A stretch of 64,000 bases of DNA from Syntrophus sp963665935. GTDB taxonomy: Bacteria; Desulfobacterota; Syntrophia; Syntrophales; Syntrophaceae. The position numbers were made by a program, and so were the translations under genes. The notes beneath the pieces are model-generated. The model saw only the letters and a list, made by a program, of their open reading frames with translations. It did not search any database and had not been told where the DNA came from. The stretch is taken from assembly GCA_963665935.1 (NCBI GenBank), contig OY762510.1:2542001-2606000 (forward strand). The letters are read 5' to 3'. Positions 34,838 to 43,990 of the stretch are shown one piece after another (position 1 is the first letter of the stretch; the number at the start of each line of letters is the position of its first letter).

Positions 34838-35550
34838 CAGTTTTTCCTCCCGTTGTTCCTGTCCGATGCAACCAGACCGTCCAGGAAGGAAATGACCCGC
34901 TTCGCGTAGGCGGCCATGTCCGATTCATGCGTCACCATGATGATCGTAATCCCCGATTCCCGGTTTAAAAGGGTGAGCAGTTCCATGATCTCCCGGCTGC
35001 GTGCCGTATCGAGATTTCCCGTGGGCTCGTCGGCCAGCAGCACCTCCGGTCCGGTAACGATGGCCCGGGCAATGGCGACCCGCTGCTGCTGCCCTCCCGA
35101 CAACTCACCGGGGGTATGCGTTTCCCAGCCCCTGAGCCCAACCGTTTCCAGGGCCTGCGAAGCGAGCCTCCGCCTTTCGCCTGTCGGGGTGCCGCGATAG
35201 ATGAGCGGCAACTCAACATTTTCGAGCGCCGAGGTGCGGTTCAGAAGGTTGAAGCCCTGAAAGACAAAACCCTGATAGTGGCGCCGCAGGAGGGCGCGTG
35301 AATTCCGGTTCAATTCCCCGACTTCAACCCCTTTGAAGAGATAGCTCCCCGCCGTGGGCGTATCGAGGCAACCCAGGATATTCATGCAGGTGGACTTGCC
35401 TGATCCGCTCGGTCCCATGACGGCGACGAATTCTCCCGCGTCAATGCGGAGATCAATACCGCGAAGGGCCTCTACCGCCGCCTGTCCCTGTCCAAAGATC
35501 TTGGTCACCCCGCGGAGAACAATCACGGGCTGTCCTGATGCGTCGCTCAT
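34837..35550 (-). CDS. MacB/LolD-type ABC transporter ATPase
   Basis: 237 residues. Walker A GPSGSGKST, Q loop FQGFNLLNRTSALENVELPL, signature LSGGQQQRVAIARA and Walker B VLLADEPTGNLD are all present, with a switch His in MVTHESD. Partner of the adjacent permease. Overlaps the MFP gene by 4 bp and the permease by 1 bp. Intact. Confidence 0.95.
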   Translation of the reverse strand: MSDASGQPVIVLRGVTKIFGQGQAAVEALRGIDLRIDAGEFVAVMGPSGSGKSTCMNILGCLDTPTAGSYLFKGVEVGELNRNSRALLRRHYQGFVFQGFNLLNRTSALENVELPLIYRGTPTGERRRLASQALETVGLRGWETHTPGELSGGQQQRVAIARAIVTGPEVLLADEPTGNLDTARSREIMELLTLLNRESGITIIMVTHESDMAAYAKRVISFLDGLVASDRNNGRKN

Positions 35551-36848
35551 TTTTCCCCCTTCACGGAATCGATCACCACGGCGGTTCCGGGTTTCAGGTC
35601 GTTCTTCAGCACTTCCGTCATGACGCCGTCGGTGGCGCCGACGGTGACGGAAATCGCCTGAAGTTGTCCATCCTTTAAGATCCAGACATTCTGTTGTTTT
35701 TTATCGGCGGCGGCCTCGTGCGACGTGGACGAAGAACGGGGCGGGCGCGGCAGCAGCATGCTCACCAGTCCCCCGGAGGATTTCTTCTCCTGCTCCACCG
35801 GCGGCGTAAAGCGGAGGGCCGCGCTGGGCAACAGAATAGCATTCTCCACACTGTTGACCGTGATGCTCGCCGTAGCCGTCATGCCGGGGCGCAGGGACAG
35901 ATCCGAATTGTCCACCTTGAGGACGGTTGTATAGGTCACAACGCCTTCCGTAGTCGTGGAACCATAGCGGGCTTGAACAACCCGCGCCGAAAAGGTGCGG
36001 TCCGGCCAGGCATCGACGGTAAAGGTGGCTTCCTGTCCTTCCCGGATCTTTCCCACATCGGCCTCGTCCACATTCACCTGCAGTTCCATCTGGGCCAGAT
36101 CTTCGGCGAGCTTGAACAGCACGGGGGTGGTCATGGAGGCGGCGACCGTCTGACCGGGCTCCACACTGCGGGTCAGGACAATGCCGTTAATGGGAGAACG
36201 GATCGTCGATTTGGACAGGTCCGTTTCGCTGGCGGAGAGCGTGGCTTGGGCCTGGGCAACAGCAGCGCGGCAGTTGGCGGCATTGGCCTGGGCCCTGGTA
36301 AAGGCCGCTTCGGCGGCATCCATTTCCGTCTGCGAGGGAACCTTGCCCTTGCTGAGTTCCCATACCCGTTTGTACTGAGCCAGTTTCGCCCGGGTTTCCG
36401 CAACGGTGGCGTCCGCCTGAAGGACTTTCGCCTTCTCCGCCTCCAGGGCGGCCCGGTACTGGGTGATCGTCGCCGCCAGCTTCGAGGTATCCAGCCGGGC
36501 GAGAATCTGGCCGACCTTCACCCGGTCGTTGTAGTCAACCTCCACCGTCTTGATCGTGCCGGACAACTCACTGCCCACCTCTAAGGAGTTGGTGGGCTGC
36601 AGGGTGCCCGTGGCCGTGACGACTACCGTGAGATTTCCGCGCTTTACCTCCTGGGTTTCATAGCGTACCGCCCCGGACGTATCTCTTCCCTTCCAGAAGA
36701 TAACGACGGCAACAGCTGTCACCAGTACAAGTGCCAGGAGAGGAATCCGCCATTTTTTCCAGTTGGAAAAGCGGCCCGGCGATGGTTCAATCTCGAGTGT
36801 CCGGGTAATTTCAGTGGTTTCATCGGTTGTGTCGGGTTTCTCTTTCAT
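35547..36848 (-). CDS. efflux periplasmic adaptor (MacA-like)
   Basis: About 433 residues from the ATG at 36848, chosen because AAGGA lies upstream; in-frame starts at 36866 and 36914 would overlap the OMF gene more. A single N-terminal membrane anchor (WRIPLLALVLVTAVAVVIFW) is followed by lipoyl halves (SGTIKTVEVDYNDRVKVGQI; IRSPINGIVLTRSVEPGQT), a helical hairpin rich in Ala and a beta barrel with EGQEATFTVDAWP. Serves as bridge between the MacB-like pump and the outer membrane factor. A proline/serine-rich stretch near residue 375 (LLPRPPRSSSTS) is unusual. Confidence 0.9.
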   Translation of the reverse strand: MKEKPDTTDETTEITRTLEIEPSPGRFSNWKKWRIPLLALVLVTAVAVVIFWKGRDTSGAVRYETQEVKRGNLTVVVTATGTLQPTNSLEVGSELSGTIKTVEVDYNDRVKVGQILARLDTSKLAATITQYRAALEAEKAKVLQADATVAETRAKLAQYKRVWELSKGKVPSQTEMDAAEAAFTRAQANAANCRAAVAQAQATLSASETDLSKSTIRSPINGIVLTRSVEPGQTVAASMTTPVLFKLAEDLAQMELQVNVDEADVGKIREGQEATFTVDAWPDRTFSARVVQARYGSTTTEGVVTYTTVLKVDNSDLSLRPGMTATASITVNSVENAILLPSAALRFTPPVEQEKKSSGGLVSMLLPRPPRSSSTSHEAAADKKQQNVWILKDGQLQAISVTVGATDGVMTEVLKNDLKPGTAVVIDSVKGEK

Positions 36849-36873
36849 TTCTTCTTTTCCTTGCATGATGCTG

Positions 36874-38334
36874 TTATTTTTCATTGGGGGCAGCCAGGGA
36901 GGTCCATCCGCCACCCAGGGCCTTGTAGAGCCGGATCAGATTGGAGATAACCGTTCCGTCGCTCTGGGCCAGTTCATCCTGGAAGTTCAAAAGTGAGCGC
37001 TGTGCCTCAAGAACGCTGTCGAAATCCGCCAGGCCGGTCTGGTACTTGTACCCGGCCTGTTCCGCCGCCTTTCGGGCCGCCTGGACCGCGGCCTGTAACG
37101 CCTGCCGGCGCTGCTCCTCTTCGGCATAGGCAGTAAGGGCATTTTCCACTTCCTTGAGGGAGTTCAGAACCGCTGTTTCATAAGCCATCAGGTACTGCTC
37201 CTGGAGGGCGTTCTGAACCTCGATGTTCTGGCGGATCGCACCGGCATCGAAGATCCGCCAGGTGACCCCGATCCCGCCGCTGCCGGTTTTGCTCCCCGAG
37301 GAAAAGAGTTTGCTGGAAGAAAGGGCCTCCAGACCGATGGAGCCGCTCAAGGTCAATTTGGGATAGAGTTCCGCCTTGGCCACACCGATCCGTGCAGTCT
37401 GAGCCGCCAACTGGCGTTCGGCCCGGCGCACATCGGGACGCTGCCGCAGGACATCTGCGGGGACGCCGACTGCAACGGACGGAGATACGGCCGGAGTGGG
37501 TTTGCGCTCCTCAAGCTCTCCATGGATCTTTCCCGGCTGTTCACCCAGCAGCACGGCCAGGTTGTTTTTGGCCTCCTCAAGCCCCGTCCGCAGGGTGGGT
37601 ATCTGCGAGCGGGTGCTTTCCAGATTGTAACGGGCCTGCTGAACGGCGAGGTCGTCGCTTAAGCCGGCCTGCTGCCGCCAAGAGGTCAAGTCAAAGGTTT
37701 CACTCTGGGTTGCCAGATTGATTTCCGCCACACTCAGCCGGGCCTGGTAGGTGCGGACATCCACATAATTGAGCGCCACTTCGGCCAGCAGGGAAACCAG
37801 GACGTCGTGCAGATCCTCTTGGCTGGCCTGCAGATCGGCATCAGCCGCCTCCACGGAGCGTCGGACACCGCCGAAGAGATCCAGCTCCCACCCGGCATCG
37901 AGACCCGCCACGTAAAAGTTGCTGGTCTTACCGGCACCCGTTTCTTCGCTGCTGCGGCTCCGGGTGGCGGAACCAGAGGCATCCACCGTCGGAAACAGTC
38001 CGGCCCGAGTGATTCCTCGATTTGCCCGCGCCTCGCGGACCCGCGCCTCGGCCTTCTTCATGTCACGGTTGCCCGCAACGGCACGCTTTATCAGGCTCGA
38101 CAATTCCGGATCGTTCAGGGTCGTCCACCATTCGGCAAGAACTGCGGGATTTTCTTCTTTTGCGGTCAGGCCATCCTTCAGGGGGGTATGCCAGTTGCCC
38201 GACAGATCCGTTTTGGGGCGAACATAATCGGGTCCCACCGTGGCGCAACCCGCAAGGATCAGGACGATCCCCATCACCACGAAGAAGTTTGCGGCAATCC
38301 GCTTGCCGCCGGTTTTCACAGGGGAAAAATTCAT
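36874..38334 (-). CDS. outer membrane efflux lipoprotein (NodT/OprM family)
   Basis: 486 residues. Lipoprotein signal with lipobox LAGC followed by ATVGPDYVRP, the usual NodT-family opening. Two OEP repeats follow with EARANRGITRAGLFPTVDAS and QRPDVRRAERQLAAQTARIG. Expected as an outer membrane trimer. It overlaps the tetR gene by 4 bp. It is the second OMF in the window and belongs to a different pump from the RND set at 14-19.7 kb. Confidence 0.93.
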   Translation of the reverse strand: MNFSPVKTGGKRIAANFFVVMGIVLILAGCATVGPDYVRPKTDLSGNWHTPLKDGLTAKEENPAVLAEWWTTLNDPELSSLIKRAVAGNRDMKKAEARVREARANRGITRAGLFPTVDASGSATRSRSSEETGAGKTSNFYVAGLDAGWELDLFGGVRRSVEAADADLQASQEDLHDVLVSLLAEVALNYVDVRTYQARLSVAEINLATQSETFDLTSWRQQAGLSDDLAVQQARYNLESTRSQIPTLRTGLEEAKNNLAVLLGEQPGKIHGELEERKPTPAVSPSVAVGVPADVLRQRPDVRRAERQLAAQTARIGVAKAELYPKLTLSGSIGLEALSSSKLFSSGSKTGSGGIGVTWRIFDAGAIRQNIEVQNALQEQYLMAYETAVLNSLKEVENALTAYAEEEQRRQALQAAVQAARKAAEQAGYKYQTGLADFDSVLEAQRSLLNFQDELAQSDGTVISNLIRLYKALGGGWTSLAAPNEK

Positions 38335-39041
38335 GACCTGCGACCTCCGTTTTTGAGAGAGGTGGACGGTTTCCCCTTTTTCGAACCGTTGCCCTGTTCA
38401 TCGAAGACTTTACGCAGGGACTGGATTCCGGCCAGAGAGAATTTTACGACATGATCCGCGTAGGCTTCCATGTCGTCGATTTCCGGAGGACCGTCTTTCC
38501 CGACATTCCTTGTTCCCGGTCCTCTTCCGGCCACGATGGGATTCATGCACTGACTGATGATGCTCAGTTCACAGAATTTTGCCTCCTGATCAGAAACCAG
38601 GGGGCCGAGAAGCTCACGAACGAGTCCTGCCGTCCTCTGCTGCAGGGGGCCGATCTCCTCGCGGAGAACTTCTTCCAGCAATCCAGTGGGATTGGCCATC
38701 TCCCGCTGCATGAACAGGAACTCACGATTGTTCTTGTCTGCTATTCGCTGCAGGATGGACGTCACCTGTCCTCGGAGCCGTTCCTCCGGCGGCGCATCGT
38801 CACTGACCCCGCCGGAGGGGGGATAAGCCTTGATGGATTCGGAAAAGGCATGCCGCCAGGATTCGATGTACAGGGCCTGTTTGCTGCCGAAGTGATAGTT
38901 CACCGCCGCGATGTTGGTCCCGGCTCGTTCGCAGATTTCCGCTATGGTGGTCTCCCGATAGCCCTTTTCCCCGAAGATTTCGCCGGCAGATATCAGGAGT
39001 TTCTGGCGGGTTCTTGCCGCGCCTTCTCTCGGAACTTTCAT
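38331..39041 (-). CDS. TetR-family regulator (CerR/DUF1956 type)
   Basis: 236 residues. The N-terminal DNA-binding domain includes FGEKGYRETTIAEICERAGTNIAAVNYHFGSK (recognition helix ending in the family's YHF). The C-terminal ligand domain resembles the DUF1956 group. As first gene of the efflux operon and overlapping the OMF gene by 4 bp, it probably represses its own operon until a substrate binds. Its C-terminus is unusually basic (GSKKGKPSTSLKNGGRRS). Confidence 0.9.
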   Translation of the reverse strand: MKVPREGAARTRQKLLISAGEIFGEKGYRETTIAEICERAGTNIAAVNYHFGSKQALYIESWRHAFSESIKAYPPSGGVSDDAPPEERLRGQVTSILQRIADKNNREFLFMQREMANPTGLLEEVLREEIGPLQQRTAGLVRELLGPLVSDQEAKFCELSIISQCMNPIVAGRGPGTRNVGKDGPPEIDDMEAYADHVVKFSLAGIQSLRKVFDEQGNGSKKGKPSTSLKNGGRRS

Positions 39042-39057
39042 GATCTTCCTCTTGTGG

Positions 39058-39108
39058 TTTGAAATTCTATTGGCTATTTAAAATAATCATTTCAAATTGT
39101 CAATAGAA
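39058..39108. promoter_or_regulatory. candidate TetR operator region
   Basis: Two overlapping inverted repeats lie just upstream of tetR: TTTGAAAT/ATTTCAAA and TTCTATTG/CAATAGAA. The region is AT-rich, so chance matches are possible. Location fits an autoregulatory operator. Confidence 0.35.
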
Positions 39109-39284
39109 AAATTTAAAAATAAGGGTTTTCCTGATTGTAATGATATTAAGATTGATTTATAAAATATTTTCGCCCCTCCTTGAGGGCGTCTTGGTTTATT
39201 TCCTGCAACTGGTAAACTGGGTGGAACGGTCGGCTGATCGTGAGGCGGACTCGAAATCACTGCTGAAAAAACAATAGGGATGAT

Positions 39285-39650
39285 ATGAGGAATATGGAAA
39301 AGGAAATTATGAACGAAGAGAGAAAAGCTCCATCAGGTGTTGAACTGTCAACTTTCCGGAGGAGGGGAGTGGCGGGGCAGATTGTGAACATCCTCTACAT
39401 GCTCTTTAACGGGGCGTGCCTGAGTGTTTACGGCTACCAGGTCTATCTCTGGCTGACGCAGAGCGCCTGGAAAAAAATTCCCTCGCGTTTGCTCCTGTTC
39501 CCCGGTTCAGAGCATCCCTTTGCCAGCCATGCCGGGCTGACCTGGAGGATCTTCGAGTGGGTCCTCGATGTCGAGCTTGCCTATACGCTCTGCACAATTG
39601 CCATGATATTTTATGGTCTCAGGTGGCTGGCGGACAGGCGGGCTCAGTAA
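39285..39650 (+). CDS. small membrane protein, function unknown
   Basis: Up to 121 residues with two hydrophobic helices (GQIVNILYMLFNGACLSVYG and about 90-112). No family recognised. Starts at residues 4 or 9 are also possible, the latter with AAAGGA upstream. It lies 28 bp before the TIGR03790 gene, so they may be co-transcribed. Confidence 0.55.
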   Translation: MRNMEKEIMNEERKAPSGVELSTFRRRGVAGQIVNILYMLFNGACLSVYGYQVYLWLTQSAWKKIPSRLLLFPGSEHPFASHAGLTWRIFEWVLDVELAYTLCTIAMIFYGLRWLADRRAQ

Positions 39651-39678
39651 AATAAAGGCCACCTTCCTTTCGTGAGGG

Positions 39679-41067
39679 GTGGTTCGGTCCTTGGACAGAT
39701 CGCAGGCCTTTTTCATGATCAAGATCAGCAATTCCTACAATAGATTCTTTCCTTCCGTGCCGGGCTGCACAGACCCATGCCGGAGCTGGAGAATAGCGCA
39801 CTTCTTAAGGATTTTTCTTCTCGTCATTCTGACTTTTTTCGCCTTCCGTCTTGATGGTCAAGCCCTTGTGGCCGATGAACTTCTCATCGTAGCCAGCAGC
39901 GCCGTTCCGGAAGGGGTTGGACTTGCCCGCTATTACATGGAGAAGCGAGCGGTGCCGTCAGCGAACCTCCTTATGGTCAAGACCTCCGTTAACGAACAGA
40001 TAGGAAGAAACGAGTACGATCAGCAAATCGCCAATCCGGTGAGAAAATATCTGGAGAAAAACGATCCTGAAGGGAGGCGGTTCAAGTGTATCGTCCTCAT
40101 GTACGGCATGCCCCTGCGGGTTCTTCCGCCGCCCTTGAGTCAGGTTGAGAGTTCTGATCTCAAGAAGCTTCAGGCGACTTTGAAGGAATGGACGGAAAAG
40201 GAAAATCCCGCCGATAAGAAGCCACCGGAAAAATCCAAAGAGTTCCAGGAAAAATCGGCTGAACTGAAGAAAAAGATTCAGGTCCTGACGAAGGCCCACT
40301 GGAGGGCCTCTGTCGACTCCGAGCTGGCCCTTGTCCGAGAAAAATCCTATGACCTGGAAGGATGGCTGCCCAACAGGTTTTTTGTCAGCTTCCGGGGCAA
40401 GACAATAAAGAATATGCCGCAATCAGCCATTCTGGTGAGTCGTCTGGATGGACCGACCCCTGCGATTGTCCGCCGCATCATCGATGACAGCCTTTATGCC
40501 GAAGAGCAGGGTCTGCCCGGCAAGGCCTATTTCGATACGCGATGGCCCGAAAAGATCCAGCCGAAGAAAGACCAGAAGTTGTCCGCCTATGAGCAGTATG
40601 ACCAGGCCATCCACAACACGGCCAGGATCGTCGAGAAAAGCGGGAGACTTCCCGTCGTCGTCGATGACCGTCCGACACTCTTTCAACTTGGGGAAGCGCC
40701 GGGTGCCGCCCTTTACTGTGGCTGGTACAGCCTTGGGAAGTACATCGATGCCTTTACCTGGGTCAGGGGAGCGGTGGGATACCATGTGGCCAGTGCCGAG
40801 TGCACGACCCTGAAGAAGCCGGACAGTACGGTCTGGTGCAAGGTCATGCTCGAAAAGGGAGTCGCCGCGACGGTAGGCCCGGTTTCGGAGCCCTATCTTC
40901 AGTCCTTCCCTGTTCCCGAGGTCTTTTTCGGCTGCCTTCTCGACGGCAGAGTACCTCTTGCGGAATGCTACGGCCTGTCAAATCCCTTCTGGTCATGGCA
41001 ACAGGTCCTTATCGGCGATCCCCTTTATCGTCCCTTCCTTAAACGCGGATTCCCGGCGAAGAGCTAG
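39679..41067 (+). CDS. TIGR03790 family exported protein
   Basis: 462 residues from a GTG with GTGAGG nearby (ATG at 39715 is the alternative). An N-terminal hydrophobic helix is probably a signal/anchor. The body matches TIGR03790: AVPEGVGLARYYMEKRAVP, CIVLMYGMPLRVLPPP, DDRPTLFQLGEAPGAALYCGWYSLGKY and GVAATVGPVSEPYLQSFP. Members occur in many environmental bacteria, function unknown. A charged insert with Lys/Glu repeats (about 165-200) looks flexible. It precedes a PEP-CTERM gene on the other strand. Confidence 0.82.
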   Translation: MVRSLDRSQAFFMIKISNSYNRFFPSVPGCTDPCRSWRIAHFLRIFLLVILTFFAFRLDGQALVADELLIVASSAVPEGVGLARYYMEKRAVPSANLLMVKTSVNEQIGRNEYDQQIANPVRKYLEKNDPEGRRFKCIVLMYGMPLRVLPPPLSQVESSDLKKLQATLKEWTEKENPADKKPPEKSKEFQEKSAELKKKIQVLTKAHWRASVDSELALVREKSYDLEGWLPNRFFVSFRGKTIKNMPQSAILVSRLDGPTPAIVRRIIDDSLYAEEQGLPGKAYFDTRWPEKIQPKKDQKLSAYEQYDQAIHNTARIVEKSGRLPVVVDDRPTLFQLGEAPGAALYCGWYSLGKYIDAFTWVRGAVGYHVASAECTTLKKPDSTVWCKVMLEKGVAATVGPVSEPYLQSFPVPEVFFGCLLDGRVPLAECYGLSNPFWSWQQVLIGDPLYRPFLKRGFPAKS

Positions 41068-41207
41068 GAGGGAAAGTAGTGCGAACGCACCTTTCTCTCT
41101 CAGCCTTGGTTGTGATGATCGTTTGCTTTGATGGTCTTGATGCCGGTTTTCAGGTTCTCATGACTTCAATTTGCGAACCCTTCGGTGCCCCGGATTTCGA
41201 TTGAAAT

Positions 41208-41244
41208 GGCAAAGGGAGCCGCTCAAAAAGCTGCCCCCTTTGCA
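41208..41244. terminator. hairpin between convergent genes
   Basis: GCAAAGGG pairs with CCCTTTGC around an inner AGC/GCT pair. There is no strong T tract. It lies 14 bp beyond the stop of the third PEP-CTERM gene and could serve both directions. Confidence 0.5.
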
Positions 41245-41257
41245 GTTCTGAAAATGT

Positions 41258-42076
41258 TCAGGCTTTATTTCCTAATTTGAAGCGGAGGAAACCGGCCAGC
41301 GAAAGGCCGGAAGCAAAGAGGAACGCCGCTCCCGGAAGGGGAACCGGCGTGGCCTGGTCCGCCCAGTTCACTGCATTGCTGAAGAGCTGACGGTAATCGG
41401 CATTCCCCAACTCGTTTTCCGCAATCAGGGTGGAGAAACTGATCACGCGGCCTGAGCCATAATCCCAACCCACAAGTCCGGAATAACCGGTATTGCTCCC
41501 CCCTCCATAACTGGAAGTATAGAAGGTATGGGTTCCTGCCTTTGCCGTTAATCGCGATTCCGTTCCCGACAGGTTGGTCAGGGCGAACGTATAAGATGTC
41601 ATGGAAAGGTTGTAATTGATGACGGAATCCGTCTCGCTCTGGAAATAGATGGTTGGGGATGCGCCTGTGTAATAGCCGGAAGAGGTTGCCGGAATCGCCT
41701 CAGCAAGCGTTGAAAATCTTCCTTGCCCCATGATCCAGAGAGTCCATTCAGAGGTAACCAGCCCCCCGCCGGCGCTTACGAAATTCTTCAAGGCCAGCTG
41801 GCCATCATTCGGCATGTCGCTGCCCCAACTGTAATTGGGCATCAGGAGGACAACATCATACCCAACCAGAGACGCTGAGTTGTTAAAACTGGAGTAAACA
41901 TCCCCGATCGTGACCGAATGGCCGAAACCGGTCAGGACATCTGTAACCCTTGTGTTTTCAGCAGAATTCCCGGCACCGATCACATAAACCGACGCGGCGC
42001 CCGCTTCCATGGCCGACAAGCCAAGCAGGAGCATCAAGATTGCGATAAACACCCTTTTAAAAGACTTGGAAAACAT
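41258..42076 (-). CDS. PEP-CTERM-like surface protein with ThuA/GATase-like domain
   Basis: 272 residues from the ATG at 42076, set by AGGAGG 7 bases upstream. Signal peptide at residues 1-29. The body starts SVYVIGAGNSAENTRVTDVL and contains YDVVLLMPNYSWG and FVSAGGGLVTSEWTLW, resembling type-1 glutamine amidotransferase-like (ThuA-type) folds. The end is VPLPGAAFLFASG, a hydrophobic helix and a basic tail, an exosortase signal of slightly divergent form. Exported; probable matrix-linked protein. A catalytic Cys is not seen, so enzyme function is doubtful. Confidence 0.8.
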   Translation of the reverse strand: MFSKSFKRVFIAILMLLLGLSAMEAGAASVYVIGAGNSAENTRVTDVLTGFGHSVTIGDVYSSFNNSASLVGYDVVLLMPNYSWGSDMPNDGQLALKNFVSAGGGLVTSEWTLWIMGQGRFSTLAEAIPATSSGYYTGASPTIYFQSETDSVINYNLSMTSYTFALTNLSGTESRLTAKAGTHTFYTSSYGGGSNTGYSGLVGWDYGSGRVISFSTLIAENELGNADYRQLFSNAVNWADQATPVPLPGAAFLFASGLSLAGFLRFKLGNKA

Positions 42077-42307
42077 GGTATGCCTCCTTTCCATTTAAAA
42101 ACAATTTGGGAAATAATACAGGACGTTGCTAACTTATTCAATCGGGGATACCCTGATTTTTCTGCTTCTAAAATCCTTACGATAGAGCCAAAGGCTTTTT
42201 TGGAGAGTCTCTGATCGGCAGGCATATAATTTGATTGACATTCAAGTTTCTTTTATTTACTCTACAGCCCTATAAAAGTAGTGCCTTATCATACAATCAA
42301 GATGAAA
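42077..42307. other. intergenic region between a PEP-CTERM gene and prfC
   Basis: No gene supported. TTGACA at 42235-42240 followed 17 bp later by TACTCT is a weak promoter candidate in the prfC direction. AGCC-AAA-GGCT plus a T run (about 42187-42200) looks like a short terminator-like hairpin. Confidence 0.4.
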
Positions 42308-42335
42308 CGGGCCTCATCAGGCCCGCTTTTTTTTT
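42308..42335 (+). terminator. terminator-like hairpin in the prfC leader
   Basis: CGGGCCT-CATC-AGGCCCG followed by C and nine T: an excellent intrinsic terminator. No plus-strand gene ends upstream, so it terminates either a small RNA or a prfC leader transcript (attenuation). It is 40 bp before the prfC ATG. Confidence 0.85.
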
Positions 42336-42374
42336 AATATTTCAAAGACAGCAGAAAGGATTTCAGAAGCAGCG

Positions 42375-43964
42375 ATGCACCAGAAAGAAATTGAACAGCG
42401 CCGAACCTTCGGCATTATCAGCCATCCGGACGCCGGAAAGACGACCTTGACGGAAAAACTGCTCCTCTTCGGGGGGGCGATCCAGTTGGCCGGGACGGTC
42501 AAGGCCCGCAAAGCCACCCGTCACGCCACCAGCGACTGGATGGCCATCGAAAAGGAAAGGGGCATCTCCGTCACGACCTCGGTGATGAAGTTTCATTACC
42601 GGGATTTTGAAATCAACCTCCTCGACACACCGGGGCACCAGGACTTCTCCGAAGACACCTACCGGGTTCTCACCGCCGTGGACAGCGCGGTCATGGTCAT
42701 TGACGGGGCCAAAGGCGTGGAGCCCCAGACGGAAAAACTCATGGAGATCTGCCTGCTCCGCAATACCCCGGTGATTACCTTCATCAACAAGCTGGACCGG
42801 GACGTTCTGTCGCCCCTGGACCTCTTGGCCGATATCGAAAAGAAACTGCAGATCGAGTGCGTCCCCATGTCCTGGCCCATCGGGATGGGCAAAAGTTTCC
42901 GGGGCGTCTACAACCTCTATCGCAAGGAACTGCAACTCTTTACGCCGGGGGCAAAAACCCGGAGCGGGGAGGTCTTTGTCATCCGGGATCTCGATGATCC
43001 GGAACTGGACAAACGGCTAGGATCCCAGGCTGCCGAACTGCGAGAGGACATCGACCTGATGGAAGGAGCGGCCAATCCCTTTGTCTATGAGCATTTCCTC
43101 AAGGCAAACCAGACGCCGGTTTTCTTCGGCAGCGCCATCAACAACTTCGGTGTGCGGGAACTCCTGGATGCCATCGTGGAACTGGCCCCCAGCCCCCGTC
43201 CCCGCCTGGCGACCACCCGTGAGGTCTTGCCCTCCGAGGAGCAGTTTTCCGGTTTTGCCTTCAAGATTCAGGCGAACATGGACACAGCCCACCGCGACCG
43301 TATCGCCTTCGTCCGGATATGTTCCGGAAAGTTCACCCGGGGAATGAAGGTCCGCCACAATCGGCTGGGTAAAGAGGTGACACTGGCCAATGCAACCATC
43401 TTCATGGCACAGGATCGCGCTTCTGTGGAGGAGGCCTATCCAGGAGACATCATCGGCATTCACAACCATGGAACCATCCGGATCGGCGATACCTTCTCCG
43501 AAGGGGAGGAACTGAAATTCATGGGCATTCCCAACTTCGCGCCGGAACATTTCTGCCGGGTCCGGCTGAAGAACCCCCTGAAGATCAAACAGCTTCAAAA
43601 GGGACTCACCCAGCTTTCGGAGGAGGGCATCGTTCAGGTTTTCCGTCCCCTGACGAACAATGACTACATCCTGGGCGTGGTGGGCGTTCTGCAGTTTGAC
43701 GTGACCATGGCCCGCCTCTTGAGCGAATACAGCGTCGAAGCGGATTATGAGCCGGCGGATTACGCCGCCGCCCGCTGGGTCACCTGTGCGGATCGGGAAA
43801 AGCTGGCAGTCTTCGAAAAAAAATACCGGAACAATCTTGCTCTCGATTCCGAAGGAAATCTGATATACTTGGCTATGAGTGTGTGGCGCCTCTCCAACAC
43901 CATGGAGGAATGGCCCGACATCACGATGCACAAGACGATGGAGCACAGCCAGCGCCTCAGTTAA
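42375..43964 (+). CDS. prfC: peptide chain release factor 3
   Basis: 529-residue translational GTPase. G1 SHPDAGKTT, G3 DTPGHQDF, G4 NKLD and the RF3-specific ATSDWMAIEKERGISVTTSVM are present, as are the family's C-terminal segments (SEEGIVQVFRP; GVVGVLQFDVTMARL). It recycles RF1/RF2 from the ribosome after peptide release and has a quality-control role. Full length. A perfect terminator stands 40 bp before the ATG, implying regulated read-through or a separate promoter downstream of it. The SD is weak. Confidence 0.97.
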   Translation: MHQKEIEQRRTFGIISHPDAGKTTLTEKLLLFGGAIQLAGTVKARKATRHATSDWMAIEKERGISVTTSVMKFHYRDFEINLLDTPGHQDFSEDTYRVLTAVDSAVMVIDGAKGVEPQTEKLMEICLLRNTPVITFINKLDRDVLSPLDLLADIEKKLQIECVPMSWPIGMGKSFRGVYNLYRKELQLFTPGAKTRSGEVFVIRDLDDPELDKRLGSQAAELREDIDLMEGAANPFVYEHFLKANQTPVFFGSAINNFGVRELLDAIVELAPSPRPRLATTREVLPSEEQFSGFAFKIQANMDTAHRDRIAFVRICSGKFTRGMKVRHNRLGKEVTLANATIFMAQDRASVEEAYPGDIIGIHNHGTIRIGDTFSEGEELKFMGIPNFAPEHFCRVRLKNPLKIKQLQKGLTQLSEEGIVQVFRPLTNNDYILGVVGVLQFDVTMARLLSEYSVEADYEPADYAAARWVTCADREKLAVFEKKYRNNLALDSEGNLIYLAMSVWRLSNTMEEWPDITMHKTMEHSQRLS

Positions 43965-43990
43965 TGCGGCTGGAGAGGAAGGAACAAAGA

